Shown: positions 37,079-47,639 of the stretch, one piece after another
Layout: the number at the start of each line of letters is the position of its first letter
How positions within the stretch are numbered: position 1 is the stretch's first letter
Source of the DNA: Sinorhizobium meliloti 4H41
Lineage (GTDB): Bacteria > Pseudomonadota > Alphaproteobacteria > Rhizobiales > Rhizobiaceae
Reading direction: 5' to 3'
Length of the DNA: 64,000 bases
NCBI RefSeq assembly: GCF_000375585.1
Contig: NZ_AQWP01000011.1
Coordinates: 1-64,000, forward strand
Position numbers and translations under genes: made by a program
The notes under the pieces: model-generated
Seen by the model: the letters and a program-made list of their open reading frames with translations, nothing else
Database searches by the model: none
What the model was told of the DNA's origin: nothing

Positions 37079-38049
37079 TCACCTGTTCGTATGGGTTTCA
37101 CGGAAGAGTCGCGGCGTCACCCCGAAGCGTCTTTGGAAGACCTGCGTGAAGCGTGCGGTCGGCGCAAGCCCCACCCGCCTTGCGATTTCCTTCAACGGAA
37201 GTTCTTGGGAGAGCAAGATACGCGCCGCGTCCAGCCGGACGGTCTCGATATACTGTGCCGGCGTCTCGCCGATCGCGGCGACAAACCGTCTGTAAAACGT
37301 CCGCTCCGAAAGGCCAACCCTCGCCGCAAGGCTCGGCACATCCAGCGCGGTATCGAGATTGGCTTGTGCCCACACCAGGAGATCTGCGAGAGGAGCATCG
37401 GCTTTCGCCTGGGCACGCAGCAGCGGGCTGAATTGAGACTGATAGCCGGGACGGCGTGCGTAGAGGACTAGGCGCTTGGCGACCCGACTGGCAAGCGCGC
37501 TGCCGAGATCCTCGCTGACCATGGCGAGGGCCATGTCAATACCGGTGGTCACTCCCGCCGATGTCCAGACGTTGCCGTCGACGACATAGAGAGCATCGGC
37601 GTCGACCGTAAGGGAGGGATAGAGTCGCGCGAGCGCTTTGCAGGCGCTCCAGTGTGTGGAACACGCTTACCGTCCACCAGTCCCGCCGCCGCGAGCACAA
37701 AGGAGCCGGCGCAAACCGACCCGAGTCGTCTGACGGACGAGGCGCTCCGCGACAACCACCGCCCTAATTCCGGCGTCCGGGTTGCTGCCGTGACCGCGCC
37801 GGCCTCGGCCCCGGCCACCAGGATTGTGTCAACCCCTCGTGGCACCTTCGCCAGTGCTTTCGTTTCGACGACGACCCCGCTGCTACTCGGCACCGCACCG
37901 CCGGTCGGCGAGGCCAAATGCACGGCATAGCGTCCAGGCTCTCCATCCTCTGCGAGTGCGTGGTTGGCGGATGCGAAAACGGAAGCCGGCCCGGTCGCAT
38001 CCAGCAATTCGAAATCTTGATAGACGGCAATGACGATATGATGCAGCAC
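37079..38049 (-). pseudogene. GlxA-type AraC regulator interrupted by a frameshift
   Basis: The 5' part encodes the DJ-1/PfpI domain, with IVIAVYQDFELLDATGPASV near the N-terminus and GSVCAGSFVLAAAGLVDGK as its nucleophile elbow. The 3' part, in another frame, continues with THWSACKALARLYPSL, VDGNVWTSAGVTTGIDMALA and an AraC helix-turn-helix (LAARVGLSERTFYRRF, LPLKEIARRVGLA). The change of frame falls in GTGTTCCACACAC, about 37652-37664, and one missing base would explain it. The regulator would otherwise be a normal GlxA protein of about 320 residues, divergent from a membrane protein it may have controlled. Confidence 0.85.
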
Positions 38050-38154
38050 TGGCAGGATTTACCATCTTTTTGTCATTCCTGCCAACTCTATGTGCCTGCT
38101 AGTGTTCACACTGGTGGTCGGCCAAGGACCGCGCCACCGCAGGGAGGAGTAATC

Positions 38155-38757
38155 ATGACTGAAGCATCGGAACCATCAAAGTCAGCGCCCGAATCCCCCA
38201 CGTCGGGCTGGCAGTCGATACAATGGTGGCCCACGGCTATCGGCCTGGCATTCGCGGCTTTCGTTTCGATCGATCTGCTCAGTGGTTCGGAGCAGGGCAC
38301 GGACTTGGCTGCGATCGTCGTCGCCTCGGGCCTCGTGTACCTGGCAGCGGCTGCCTTGGAGATTCCGTGGGTTTCCTGGCCGGTATTCCTGCTATCGGTG
38401 GTAGTGATCACCGTCGCAAGGTTTGGCCTCATACCGTTCGATGCGACATGGGCGATGCTTATCCTCGCCGCCCTCTTTGCGGTCTATGGCGTGATCCGGG
38501 CTCTGAGACGTCCTAACCGCGAACTGCCGCTGCAAGCCATCGCAATGAGCGCCTTCGGCGGTTTAGCCACCGTTGCCCTCTTCATCAGCCCCTTTGTGGG
38601 AGCGCTGCTGGTAGCGGCGGGACTGGTCGCGCATGCCGGCTGGGACGTCTATCACCACGTCAAAAACAAAGTCGTCGTACGGTCGATGGCCGAGTTCTGC
38701 TTCGTGCTGGACACTGCTCTCGCGATCGTCATAGTCTTAGCAACACTGAGAGGCTGA
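38155..38757 (+). CDS. Multi-pass inner-membrane protein of unknown function
   Basis: The ATG at 38155 follows GGGAGGAG and gives 200 residues. After a short soluble N-terminus rich in Ser and Pro there are about six hydrophobic segments, for example IGLAFAAFVSIDLL, AAIVVASGLVYLAAAALEI, FLLSVVVITVARFGLI, LILAALFAVYGVI, and a final FVLDTALAIVIVLATL. VGALLVAAGLVAHAGWDVYHHV near residue 165 includes His residues facing the last helix. I do not recognise the family. It is divergent from the broken GlxA-type regulator. Confidence 0.7.
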   Translation: MTEASEPSKSAPESPTSGWQSIQWWPTAIGLAFAAFVSIDLLSGSEQGTDLAAIVVASGLVYLAAAALEIPWVSWPVFLLSVVVITVARFGLIPFDATWAMLILAALFAVYGVIRALRRPNRELPLQAIAMSAFGGLATVALFISPFVGALLVAAGLVAHAGWDVYHHVKNKVVVRSMAEFCFVLDTALAIVIVLATLRG

Positions 38758-38902
38758 GAAGGCTGAGACGGCCGAGACGGGCACCCTGCCGTAGGTTACG
38801 GCGTTGAGGTTCTGATCTCGATGCGCTCGAGCTGCGACGCCCTTCGACAAACCCGCGCAGTGTCCGCTGTGACGCAATCGTGTCATGCCTTGACCCAAAA
38901 AA

Positions 38903-39898
38903 CTACAACGCCAACTCGCGGCGCAATGCTTCGAGATGTTCCATGGCAACCACGCCGTCTGCGATCGTCGGGGCCAAAGTTTTATGTCCCGCTAACGCCG
39001 GGATAACGTCGGCGAGCAGCGAATGGTAACCCTTTGGGTCCTCGTTGGCGGCCGCAGTGAAGTTGGGTTTCCAGATTAACGTGTCGACGGCATCGTCAAG
39101 GGTGGCAGCGGGATCGTCGACCTTAAAGGGCGGGTTGCGGTTCCAGCGCACGTCGATGACGTTGTCGACCTCGATGCGCTGGTGATCGCCCATAATTTCG
39201 ATGCGTTCGACGGGCGCGCCGCGCGATTGCGCGGTGCCCATGGCGATCGTGCCGATGGCGCCGCATTCGAAATCGAAGTTCACATGGAAGAGCACCTTGC
39301 CCCTGCCCTTCTCGACCTTGCGGGCCGTCAGCTTCGTGACCGGCGAGACGAGGAAGGAGACGAGGTCCATGTAATGCACACAGTGATGCAGGAAGAAGCC
39401 GGTATAGTCGACATTGCCTGCGAAATAGCCGGGCGCGGTCATGTAGTAGCCGGTAAGGCCGTAGATTTCGCCGAAATGACCAGACCGCAGGATGTTGGCC
39501 GCGATCTTGTTGCCTGCTGAATAGCGCTTCATGAAGCCGAGAAGCAGCGGCTTGCCCGACTTTTCCGAGGCCGCGAGCAGTTCGCGTGCCCCGGCGGCGC
39601 TACCGGACGGTGGCTTTTCCATGAAGACGGGAAGGCCCCGCTCCAGCGCCATCTTGCCGAACAGGAGATGCTGGTCCGGCCCGACAGCCATGCCGACGGC
39701 GTCGATGTCGGAGCGGCGTATGAGCTCCTCCGCGTCACTCGTCAGGTTTGAGACGCCGAACTGCCGCCCGGCCGAGGTCAGACGATTGCCGTCGATATCG
39801 CAGAGCGCGCCGATCTGCACATCATGGCGAACGAGTTGCGGAAGCAGCATCTGAGTGGCGTGGACGCCGCAGCCAATCCAACCGATCTTGAGTGTCAT
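38903..39898 (-). CDS. Gfo/Idh/MocA family oxidoreductase
   Basis: The ATG at 39896-39898 overlaps the stop of the isomerase gene (ATGA), and the protein then has 331 residues starting MTLKIGWIGCGVHATQM, the NAD(P)-binding motif. The conserved EKPPSG in the second half of the Rossmann domain has the catalytic-type Lys of the family, and HHCVHYMDLV is the usual His-containing substrate motif. Members oxidise or epimerise sugars and inositols. It is the last gene of the sugar operon, so it likely acts on the imported carbohydrate. Confidence 0.9.
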   Translation of the reverse strand: MTLKIGWIGCGVHATQMLLPQLVRHDVQIGALCDIDGNRLTSAGRQFGVSNLTSDAEELIRRSDIDAVGMAVGPDQHLLFGKMALERGLPVFMEKPPSGSAAGARELLAASEKSGKPLLLGFMKRYSAGNKIAANILRSGHFGEIYGLTGYYMTAPGYFAGNVDYTGFFLHHCVHYMDLVSFLVSPVTKLTARKVEKGRGKVLFHVNFDFECGAIGTIAMGTAQSRGAPVERIEIMGDHQRIEVDNVIDVRWNRNPPFKVDDPAATLDDAVDTLIWKPNFTAAANEDPKGYHSLLADVIPALAGHKTLAPTIADGVVAMEHLEALRRELAL

Positions 39899-40776
39899 CG
39901 ACGATATTCCGTAAGCAGGATGTGGGACTTGATGAATGCGGCACTCGCGGCGAGACGTTCGCTCTCGTCCTCGTGCGGAGCACGCCACTGCGCAAAGGGA
40001 ACGCCGAAGCGGTCGTCGTTGCGACGGAAGGGTTCGAGCGAGATAGGGCCGCCATAACCGATATCATGGAGCGCGCGGAATACCTCGACCCAATCCGTCG
40101 CCCCTGTACCGGGAAAGCCGCGGTGGTTCTCGTTGGCCTGAAAATGCACGACGCGCTTTCCACCGAGTCGGATCGCCTCGGCAATGGAGGCTTCCTCCAT
40201 GTGCATGTGGAACGTGTCGAGCATGAGCTGGATGGCTGGATGATCGACAGCGTCGAGCAGTTCAATCGCCTGCTGCGTGGTGCAGAGCACGTCGCTTTCG
40301 AACCGGTTGAGCGGCTCGACCGCCAGTACGACGTTCAGTCTGGCAGCATGATCGCCCGCTTCCTTCAAACCCGCGACGCAGCGTGTCTTACGGGAAAAGC
40401 GCTCCTCCTCGCTCACCGGCTGCGGCGGCCGACCGGCAAAGACGAGCGGGTTGCCCGTGAGCGGGCCGCCGACGATCGTGGCGCCGAGAGCTGCGGCGCA
40501 ATCGGCCGCATATTTGAGGTAGTCGACGCCGGCGCGATGCGCGCCCGGATTATCCGACGAAAGATTGCGCTGCAGGTTGACGCGGGCGGCGAGGACGACC
40601 TGGAGCTCGGCAGCCTCGAGCGCATGGCGCGCCTCCTTCAGGTCGAGCTCGCCCGGTTCAGGCACAAGAAGCTCGACGAAATCGTAGCCGAGCCTTTTCA
40701 TCTCGGAAAACAGCGGGAAATGCTCCGACGTAAACGGCCGCGCATATTGCATGGAGATCAACCCGACGGGATTCAT
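39895..40776 (-). CDS. Sugar phosphate isomerase/epimerase (AP endonuclease family 2 fold)
   Basis: The 293-residue TIM-barrel protein begins MNPVGLISMQYARPFTSEHF. It has the metal-binding motifs VLAVEPLNRFE, LMLDTFHMHMEE and HFQANENHRGFPGTGATDW, with Glu, Asp and His ligands in the usual order. GGPISLEPFRRN provides the last Glu. Family members isomerise or epimerise keto-sugars such as hydroxypyruvate or tagatose/inosose derivatives. It lies between a permease gene (22 bp) and the oxidoreductase gene (overlapping), within the importer operon. Confidence 0.9.
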   Translation of the reverse strand: MNPVGLISMQYARPFTSEHFPLFSEMKRLGYDFVELLVPEPGELDLKEARHALEAAELQVVLAARVNLQRNLSSDNPGAHRAGVDYLKYAADCAAALGATIVGGPLTGNPLVFAGRPPQPVSEEERFSRKTRCVAGLKEAGDHAARLNVVLAVEPLNRFESDVLCTTQQAIELLDAVDHPAIQLMLDTFHMHMEEASIAEAIRLGGKRVVHFQANENHRGFPGTGATDWVEVFRALHDIGYGGPISLEPFRRNDDRFGVPFAQWRAPHEDESERLAASAAFIKSHILLTEYRR

Positions 40777-40798
40777 TGTCTGTCCTCTTTCACTCGGT

Positions 40799-41632
40799 TC
40801 AGCCCTTCACCGCGCCTTGGGTCAGCCCGCCGATCAGGCGGCGCTGCACGAGAAGGAAAAGGATGGTGGCCGGCATCGCGCCGACGACGGCGCCCGCCGC
40901 AAGCAGGCCCCATTCGATCTGGTATTCTCCGATCAGCGTCTGGATCGCCACCGTGACCGGCCGGACGTTCCTGCCGCCGAGCGTTAGCGCGTAGAGATAT
41001 TCATTCCAGGCCGTGATGAAGATGTAGATGCCAGTGGAAATAATGCCTGGTATCGTGAGTGGCAGCACGACCCGGAGCAATGCCGTCAGCCGCGAGCAGC
41101 CGTCGATCATCGCCGCCTCGTCAAGGCTTTTCGGGATCGCGCCGACATAGCTCGTTAGCATCCAGACCGCGAAGGGAATGGCGACCGTTGCATTGGCGAG
41201 AATCAGGCCGAAATGGGTGTCGAGAATGCCAGCCTTCCGCATCAGCACGAAGAGCGGCAGGATCAGGAGCACGATCGGGAACATGTTGATGAGCAGGAAC
41301 TGCAACATCAGAAGCTTACGGCCCGCAAAGCGGAAGCGCGAAAAGGCGTAGGCCGCCGTCACCGCGACGGCAAGGCCGAGCACCACTGTGCCGCAGGCTA
41401 TGATCAGGCTGTCGAGCATGTTGTCGAGGAAGGAGGTCTGCTGGAGCAGGCGCACATAGTTGTCTAGGCTCCAGCCGGCGGGGGAGACGGAAACGCCGGT
41501 GGCGTTCAGCGCCTCCGTCGGCGTCAGCGAAGTCAGCACCATCCAGACGAAGGGCCCCATGGCGAAGAGCACGATCAAGAGTACCGGCAGGTCGGTGGTT
41601 AGGATACGGCGGAACGTGGAGGGTCTGTTCAT
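40799..41632 (-). CDS. CUT1 carbohydrate ABC importer permease (MalG type)
   Basis: The 277-residue protein has six hydrophobic segments and the EAA loop [20 protein letters not shown] that contacts the ATPase. It is the MalG-type inner-membrane subunit of a sugar importer. The start overlaps the MalF-type gene's stop by four bases, and the isomerase gene follows after 22 bp. The partner ATPase gene is across the divergent promoter at 45642. Confidence 0.92.
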   Translation of the reverse strand: MNRPSTFRRILTTDLPVLLIVLFAMGPFVWMVLTSLTPTEALNATGVSVSPAGWSLDNYVRLLQQTSFLDNMLDSLIIACGTVVLGLAVAVTAAYAFSRFRFAGRKLLMLQFLLINMFPIVLLILPLFVLMRKAGILDTHFGLILANATVAIPFAVWMLTSYVGAIPKSLDEAAMIDGCSRLTALLRVVLPLTIPGIISTGIYIFITAWNEYLYALTLGGRNVRPVTVAIQTLIGEYQIEWGLLAAGAVVGAMPATILFLLVQRRLIGGLTQGAVKG

Positions 41633-42552
41633 CGCTCAACCTCCCGCATGGTACGGGCAAGATAGACGGCGACGATCGCGCCGAGCAGGATCGTGAAAGT
41701 CACGGCGATCGTCGTGCCGTAGCCGAAATCTAGGTTCTGGCGGGCGCGGACGAAGGCGTAGAGCGGCAGGGTATGGGTTGCATAGCCCGGGCCGCCGCCG
41801 GTCATGACGAAGATGACGTCCATGGAATTGGCGACCCAAATGACGCGAAGCAGTCCCGCCGTCGCCAGCACCGGGGCGATGCCAGGCAGCGTGATGTGCA
41901 CGAACTGGCGCCATGGGGAGGCGCCGTCGATGGACGCGGCCTCATAGTGGCTCCGTGGAATTCCCTGGAGGCCGGCAAGGATCATGACGGCGAAGAAGGG
42001 AAAGCCCTGCCAGGTGAGCGTCGCTATGATCGCATAAAGCGCTAGATTCGGATCGGCAAGCCACGGCACGGCGGACTGCACGACGGAGAGATAGATGAGG
42101 ATATCGTTTAAGACGCCCGTATTGGGATCGTAGATCCAGCGCCACATCAACGCGATCACCACGCTCGGCAGGGCCCACGGAATGATGATGAGGGCGCGCG
42201 CAAGTCCCCGCCAGGGGAATTCCCGGTTGAGCAACAGCGCAGTCAACAGGCCGAGCCCCATCTGAAGCGGCACTGTCAGACCGATCCAGATGGCGGTATT
42301 GCCGAGCGCAGTCCAGAAGACGGGATCGGCGAAGAGCTTCACATAATTCCCGAACCCGACGAAACGGCTGGCGTTCGGCTTCCACAGGACAAGATCGTAG
42401 AGACTGGTGAAGACCGCCTGGGCCATGGGAAAGAAGACGATGAACAGCGTGACGACCACGGCCGGCGCCAGCAGCATGTATGGCATCAGCCGCACGCTCC
42501 AGGGCGTCGGAATGGCAGGCGTCGTCGGAGATGGAGCGGTTGTCGCGGTCAT
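41629..42552 (-). CDS. CUT1 carbohydrate ABC importer permease (MalF type)
   Basis: I use the ATG at 42550-42552, preceded by GGGA, for 307 residues; an upstream in-frame Met is less well supported. The protein has the N-terminal LMPYMLLAPAVVVTLFIVFF helix, five further segments and the EAA loop IPRSHYEAASIDGASPWRQF. These are the usual marks of MalF-type permeases. A 101-bp gap separates it from the binding-protein gene, and it overlaps the MalG-type gene. Confidence 0.9.
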   Translation of the reverse strand: MTATTAPSPTTPAIPTPWSVRLMPYMLLAPAVVVTLFIVFFPMAQAVFTSLYDLVLWKPNASRFVGFGNYVKLFADPVFWTALGNTAIWIGLTVPLQMGLGLLTALLLNREFPWRGLARALIIIPWALPSVVIALMWRWIYDPNTGVLNDILIYLSVVQSAVPWLADPNLALYAIIATLTWQGFPFFAVMILAGLQGIPRSHYEAASIDGASPWRQFVHITLPGIAPVLATAGLLRVIWVANSMDVIFVMTGGGPGYATHTLPLYAFVRARQNLDFGYGTTIAVTFTILLGAIVAVYLARTMREVER

Positions 42553-42653
42553 GCGGTCGTTCCCGGCAGTTGGCATTCGGAAGCCATCCGCCCTGAGGTT
42601 CGGGCGGGCGGATGGCAAGGGTGGAGCGTGCGCAGACTGCTCGCTCCGGGGGG

Positions 42654-43856
42654 CTACTGCTGCGCGAATAGCGCCTCGAGCTGCTGCATCATCTGCTCGG
42701 AGGTGATCTGGCCGGTCAGCGCTTGCTGCATCGCCGTCTGCCAGGCCGTATTGACGAACTCCGACGTCGCCGTGTTCTGCGGCAGCACATGGGCGAACGG
42801 CAGTGACTGAACTGTCGCGTCCACGAAACGACGCTCATGCAGCGTCCAATTTTCTGCGCCACTCTTCGTCACAGTCATCTGGCCGGTCGCCTTGTTGAAG
42901 GCCACGTTGTTGTCGCCCTCGGCCAGGAAGGATATCCACTTCCACGCCGCATCCTTCACCTCCGACGAAGTGAAGATCGCCAAGGACTCATCGCCGTAGG
43001 ACGTCCAGCGTCCACCGCCGCATTCCGGCACCGGCACGGCGGAGACCTTGTCGCCGAGCGCCTTAACCATGTCGTTGGAAGAGCCGATGTGATGGATCGT
43101 CATCGCCGTTGTCCCATTCTTGAAGGCACCGGTGATTTCCTGGAAGCCATCGTTCGGTGCCGATGGCGGAATGACCTTGTCCTTCTGGAAGAGATCGATC
43201 AGCCACTGATTGGCGGCAATCGCCTCCGGCGTCGTCAGGCCGCCGGACTCGAGCTTGGCGCCCTGCGAGAGCACGAAGGCGCCCCACTGGTCCCATCCAC
43301 CCTTTCCGCCGCGCAGGCCGAAGCCGTAGGTCTCAGGCGCCTTGGTGAGCTTTATTGCCGCGTCGCGCAACTCCTCGCAGGTCGCAGGCGGCTTTAGGCC
43401 CGCTTGCTCGAAGAGGTCGGCGCGATAATAGAGATAAAGCACGACGTACTGGATCGGTAGATAATACTGCTGGCCGTCCGGACCCTTGTTGAGTTCCAGC
43501 AGGTTGTCGAGCAGGTCCGCCTTGCCGGGCCAGGCATCGATGCGCTCGCCGATCGGCTCCAGCGCTCCCATTTCGATGAGACGCGGCTGCGCAAACAGCT
43601 TCACCATGGCAGCATCCGGGGCATTGCCCCCGACAAGCGCGGTGTAGAGATTATCGTAATAGCTGTTCCAAGGAACGTTTTCCGCCTCGACCTCGATGCC
43701 CGGATTGGCGGCCTCGAACTTGGCGACGAGATCATCCATCGGATTTTCGGGATTGTCGAAGTGATACCAGAAGCGGACAGTTTCCGCCGATGCAGTGCCT
43801 GCGAGAAGCGACGTTGCGAACGCAGCGCCGATTGTCAGTTTCTTCCAGTTTTTCAT
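42654..43856 (-). CDS. CUT1 extracellular carbohydrate-binding protein
   Basis: The 400-residue protein begins with a Sec signal peptide, KKLTIGAAFATSLLAGTASA, cleaved at about residue 24. The mature part resembles family 1 sugar-binding proteins, with VRFWYHFDNPENPMDDL at the N-terminus and AAWKWISFLAEGD near residue 315. GGAGGAGA lies just before the ATG. Such proteins deliver oligosaccharides, polyols or glycosides to the permease. Spacing of 24 bp from the esterase gene shows cotranscription. Confidence 0.92.
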   Translation of the reverse strand: MKNWKKLTIGAAFATSLLAGTASAETVRFWYHFDNPENPMDDLVAKFEAANPGIEVEAENVPWNSYYDNLYTALVGGNAPDAAMVKLFAQPRLIEMGALEPIGERIDAWPGKADLLDNLLELNKGPDGQQYYLPIQYVVLYLYYRADLFEQAGLKPPATCEELRDAAIKLTKAPETYGFGLRGGKGGWDQWGAFVLSQGAKLESGGLTTPEAIAANQWLIDLFQKDKVIPPSAPNDGFQEITGAFKNGTTAMTIHHIGSSNDMVKALGDKVSAVPVPECGGGRWTSYGDESLAIFTSSEVKDAAWKWISFLAEGDNNVAFNKATGQMTVTKSGAENWTLHERRFVDATVQSLPFAHVLPQNTATSEFVNTAWQTAMQQALTGQITSEQMMQQLEALFAQQ

Positions 43857-43880
43857 TGTCTCCTCCTCTGAAAACCCAAG

Positions 43881-44861
43881 TCAGTTGCGGGCAGCCATTC
43901 GTTTTGCCGCCACCCCCGCGACCACCAGCGCCTCCCGCGCGGCAGCCAGATCGCAGGTATTCTGCAGAAAGCCGTGCGTAACACCCGGCACGACCGTCAG
44001 AGTATCGCTGCGCCCGAGGCTCTTGAGGCGAGCGTGCAGCAGGATGCTGTCGGAAAGCAGCGGATCTACACCTGCGGCCATCAGGTGAAGTGGCGGCAGG
44101 GCCTTCAGTGTTTCGTCCGAAGCGACGAGCGGACAGGCCAAGGGGTCGGCTGACATATCTCGGTGGCCGACATACCAGTGCCAATAGCGTTGCATCTTTG
44201 CGGTCGTCAGACCCGGTCCATTCTCGAAATCGCGGTAGGATTGCGTACGAAAATTGCCAGCATAGGTTCCATAGAAAAGCAGTGCGCCGGCCGCAGCGGT
44301 TTTCGCTGTGGCTTGCTCGTGAAGCATGGCGGCAAGCGCCAGGTTGGCACCCGCCGAGTCGCCCGCAAGGATGAGAGGGCCGTCACCGACGCGGAAGGCA
44401 CCGGTGACGGCAAGGGCGGAGCGGAACGCTGCGACAACGTCCATCAGGCCCGCGGGATAAGGATATTCGGGCGACAGCCGATAGTCCGGCAGCAGCACTG
44501 GCAGACTGCACTCCAGCGCAAGGACCCGCGCACAGCGCTCATGGGTCTCGGGGCTGCAAAACGCGAAACCGCCGCCATGCACGAAGATGACCGCGCCCGG
44601 CCGATGATCTGGCGGCACGAGAACCTTCAGCCGCACGCGCGCAGAGCCAAGGATTTCATCCGCGTCGACCCAGGCGTCGCCCACAGCAGCCATCTCGGGG
44701 AGATCGCGGTTCCAGCGGCGATTGCTCTGCGCAGTCAGCGCCCTCCCCTGCGCAGGAGGCAGCGTCGTCGGATCCGGTTGCGGGCCGGTTTCTCGATCGA
44801 CGCGGTCAAGGAGCGCCGCCATTTCGGGAGAAAGCCGGGACATGTAGGGAGCCGCATTCAT
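43881..44861 (-). CDS. Alpha/beta-hydrolase esterase of the HSL family
   Basis: The 326-residue protein has the HSL-family oxyanion motif HGGGF at residues 95-99 and nucleophile Ser169 in GDSAGAN. Asp in AGVDPLLSD and His in GVTHGFLQ complete the triad. The ATGA overlap couples it to the GntR gene upstream. Within a sugar-uptake operon it may remove acyl groups from acylated sugars or hydrolyse a sugar ester or lactone. It is a soluble enzyme without signal peptide. Confidence 0.88.
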   Translation of the reverse strand: MNAAPYMSRLSPEMAALLDRVDRETGPQPDPTTLPPAQGRALTAQSNRRWNRDLPEMAAVGDAWVDADEILGSARVRLKVLVPPDHRPGAVIFVHGGGFAFCSPETHERCARVLALECSLPVLLPDYRLSPEYPYPAGLMDVVAAFRSALAVTGAFRVGDGPLILAGDSAGANLALAAMLHEQATAKTAAAGALLFYGTYAGNFRTQSYRDFENGPGLTTAKMQRYWHWYVGHRDMSADPLACPLVASDETLKALPPLHLMAAGVDPLLSDSILLHARLKSLGRSDTLTVVPGVTHGFLQNTCDLAAAREALVVAGVAAKRMAARN

Positions 44862-45541
44862 TGGCTCGCATCCGGAAAAACGTCGGGACCGAGGTCCACG
44901 ATGGTCGCGATGTGGTGCCGAAGTGCTTCACTCGCCTTTTCCACGCCCCCACTCTCCACCGCTTCAATGATAGGGCCGTGACGCTGCGCTGTTGCGACAA
45001 GATCGCGGGGACTGGTGCTGCGTGAAATCTTAAAGCGGTGATTGTGCACCAGACAGCGGTGCAAGATCGGGTCCAGAGCGGGAAGTTGAGCATCTTGAAA
45101 AATGCGACGATGGAAATCGCGGTCGAGAGAGGCGAGCTCAAGCTCGTCGCCAACGGTCGCCGCCTGGAGCATCTCAGCGAACAAAGCCTTTAGATCGGCA
45201 ACAAGCGTACGGCTCGGCATCTGCAGCGCACGCAGAATGCCGCTGCACTCGATCTGCTGGCGCACGCGGAACATCTCCACCGCTTCGGCTTCAGTACATT
45301 CAGAAACCTGCGTGCCCCGATGTCCCTGCCGCCGCACAAGCCCCTCCTCCTGCAATTGCAGCAGCGCCTCGCGCACGGTTCCCTGGCTGCATGAGAAATG
45401 GGCGGCAAGATCAAGTTCCGTCAGTGACGCGCCGGCAGGAAGCACTCCGAGCATGATGTCCCGCTTGAGCGCATTGAAGGCGGCCGTCGACTTCGCCGGT
45501 TTTGCGTCTCGCGAATGTGACTGGGCCGAAAAATACTTCAT
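44858..45541 (-). CDS. GntR-family regulator with FCD domain, controls the sugar operon
   Basis: I use the ATG at 45539-45541 (227 residues); a TTG at 45562 in frame is possible. The winged helix is visible as LDLAAHFSCSQGTVREALLQLQE, followed by GLVRRQGHRGTQVSE. The FCD domain has ELASLDRDFHRRIF and VHNHRF with typical metal-site residues. It is the first gene of the leftward operon, and its divergent promoter region carries a long palindrome. It probably represses both directions until a sugar-derived ligand binds. Confidence 0.88.
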   Translation of the reverse strand: MKYFSAQSHSRDAKPAKSTAAFNALKRDIMLGVLPAGASLTELDLAAHFSCSQGTVREALLQLQEEGLVRRQGHRGTQVSECTEAEAVEMFRVRQQIECSGILRALQMPSRTLVADLKALFAEMLQAATVGDELELASLDRDFHRRIFQDAQLPALDPILHRCLVHNHRFKISRSTSPRDLVATAQRHGPIIEAVESGGVEKASEALRHHIATIVDLGPDVFPDASQ

Positions 45542-45576
45542 ATGCGTCCGCGGAGTTGCCAACCATCTTGCGTCTT

Positions 45577-45600
45577 ATTATTGATATTGATATCGATAAT
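45577..45600. promoter_or_regulatory. Imperfect 24-bp palindrome, likely GntR operator
   Basis: ATTATTGATAT at 45577-45587 and ATATCGATAAT at 45590-45600 are inverted with one mismatch over 11 positions and a 2-bp centre. It lies in the divergent promoter between the GntR gene and the ATPase gene, where a GntR-FCD regulator would bind. Confidence 0.55.
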
Positions 45601-45641
45601 GGAGGTCAAGGGTAAAAGCTGACCTTTTGGAGGACCAAACC

Positions 45642-46721
<1,080 letters not shown>

Positions 46722-47273
46722 CGAGCGCTGTAAGGGCGAGCCAGAATTGTATCGGGAGCTAGGAGAGCTCGCGGGGTCTGCGCGAGAAGTGTCCGACTGC
46801 GCCGCCTTGGCTCTGGCAACACTTTAGAAGGCACTGCACCTTGCCCGAAGCGTCGTGCGTAGGCTCTGTCAAGCTTAAAGGCCGGAGGACGCCTCGCCGT
46901 ATCAAGGCCTTCCAGGCTTGAACCCTCGCTCATGGAACGCCTGAGATGACGGCGCATAGCGGCCTCTTAACCCCCTCTCGACAGACTTCCGCTCACCACC
47001 CACAGCGGGAGTCTGTTTCGGCCTGCGTTCGTCATGTCTCGCGCCGCAAATCCGCGTCCGCACTCTTCTCAACAAGCGAGCGCAGGTTGATCATCTAGTC
47101 CTCATCGGCGGTCTTTTCATCAGGTTGGGCGTCAACAACCCGGCCCTACCCGAAAAACACTGATGGCCACCCCGTCAGCTACACCATCTCCCGGGATATC
47201 ATCTCCGCTGGGCACAACTTGCGCCGCGTTCAATCGTTACGGTCGCAGCGCAGGTTGTAAGTAAGATGCGGGC
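46722..47273. other. Intergenic region with a long hairpin
   Basis: No gene is convincing in these 552 bases. The one clear structure is a hairpin: ACAGACTTCCGCT at 46981-46993 pairs with AGCGGGAGTCTGT at 47004-47016 with one mismatch and a 10-base loop. It may end transcription from either side, but has no long T-run. Confidence 0.5.
46981..47016. repeat. 13-bp inverted repeat, possible terminator
   Basis: The arms at 46981-46993 and 47004-47016 match at 12 of 13 positions. It lies about 260 bp after the ATPase gene and 258 bp before the end of the convergent XRE gene, so it might serve as a shared terminator. Confidence 0.45.
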
Positions 47274-47504
47274 TTATTGAGTCGGTTGTTTGAAACGAAT
47301 ACCGGCGCCACCGCCGTTTTCGGGGATGAATTCAATCCCCGCCTGTTCCAGTACACGCTGGACGCGTTCCAGCGTCGAAGGTCGGAGCTGATCGCCCCGC
47401 TCGAGACGTGTAATTGTCTGTGTCGAGACATTGGCTGCCTTTGCGAGTTCAAGCACTCCCCAGCCCAAAGCAACCCGAGCCAATTTGCACTGGATCCCTT
47501 TCAT
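47274..47504 (-). CDS. Small XRE-family helix-turn-helix regulator
   Basis: The ATG at 47502-47504 gives a 76-residue protein that is almost wholly a Cro/CI-type helix-turn-helix: KLARVALGWGVLELAKAANV, then STQTITRLERGDQL. The C-terminal EQAGIEFIPENGGGAGIRFK is a common ending of rhizobial XRE proteins. GGTGAT lies just before the start, inside a perfect palindrome at 47505-47523. It probably represses itself and the divergent gene at 47640. Confidence 0.85.
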   Translation of the reverse strand: MKGIQCKLARVALGWGVLELAKAANVSTQTITRLERGDQLRPSTLERVQRVLEQAGIEFIPENGGGAGIRFKQPTQ

Positions 47505-47523
47505 ATCACCATGCCATGGTGAT
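47505..47523. promoter_or_regulatory. Perfect 19-bp palindrome overlapping the XRE ribosome site
   Basis: ATCACCATG and CATGGTGAT are perfect inverted arms around a single C, directly abutting the XRE start codon. A second palindrome, CCTATATAGG at 47548-47557, lies in the same divergent region. Both are likely operator sites; the first also covers the ribosome-binding region. Confidence 0.6.
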
Positions 47524-47639
47524 TTTGGTTGCGCATGTTGTGGTTGTCCTATATAGGGATGAACAGTCAAACGGCTGTACCTGGTGTTGCGAGCACCGGG
47601 CACAGCCTGACCACAACCAAGCTTACGGGAGCTCGGATC

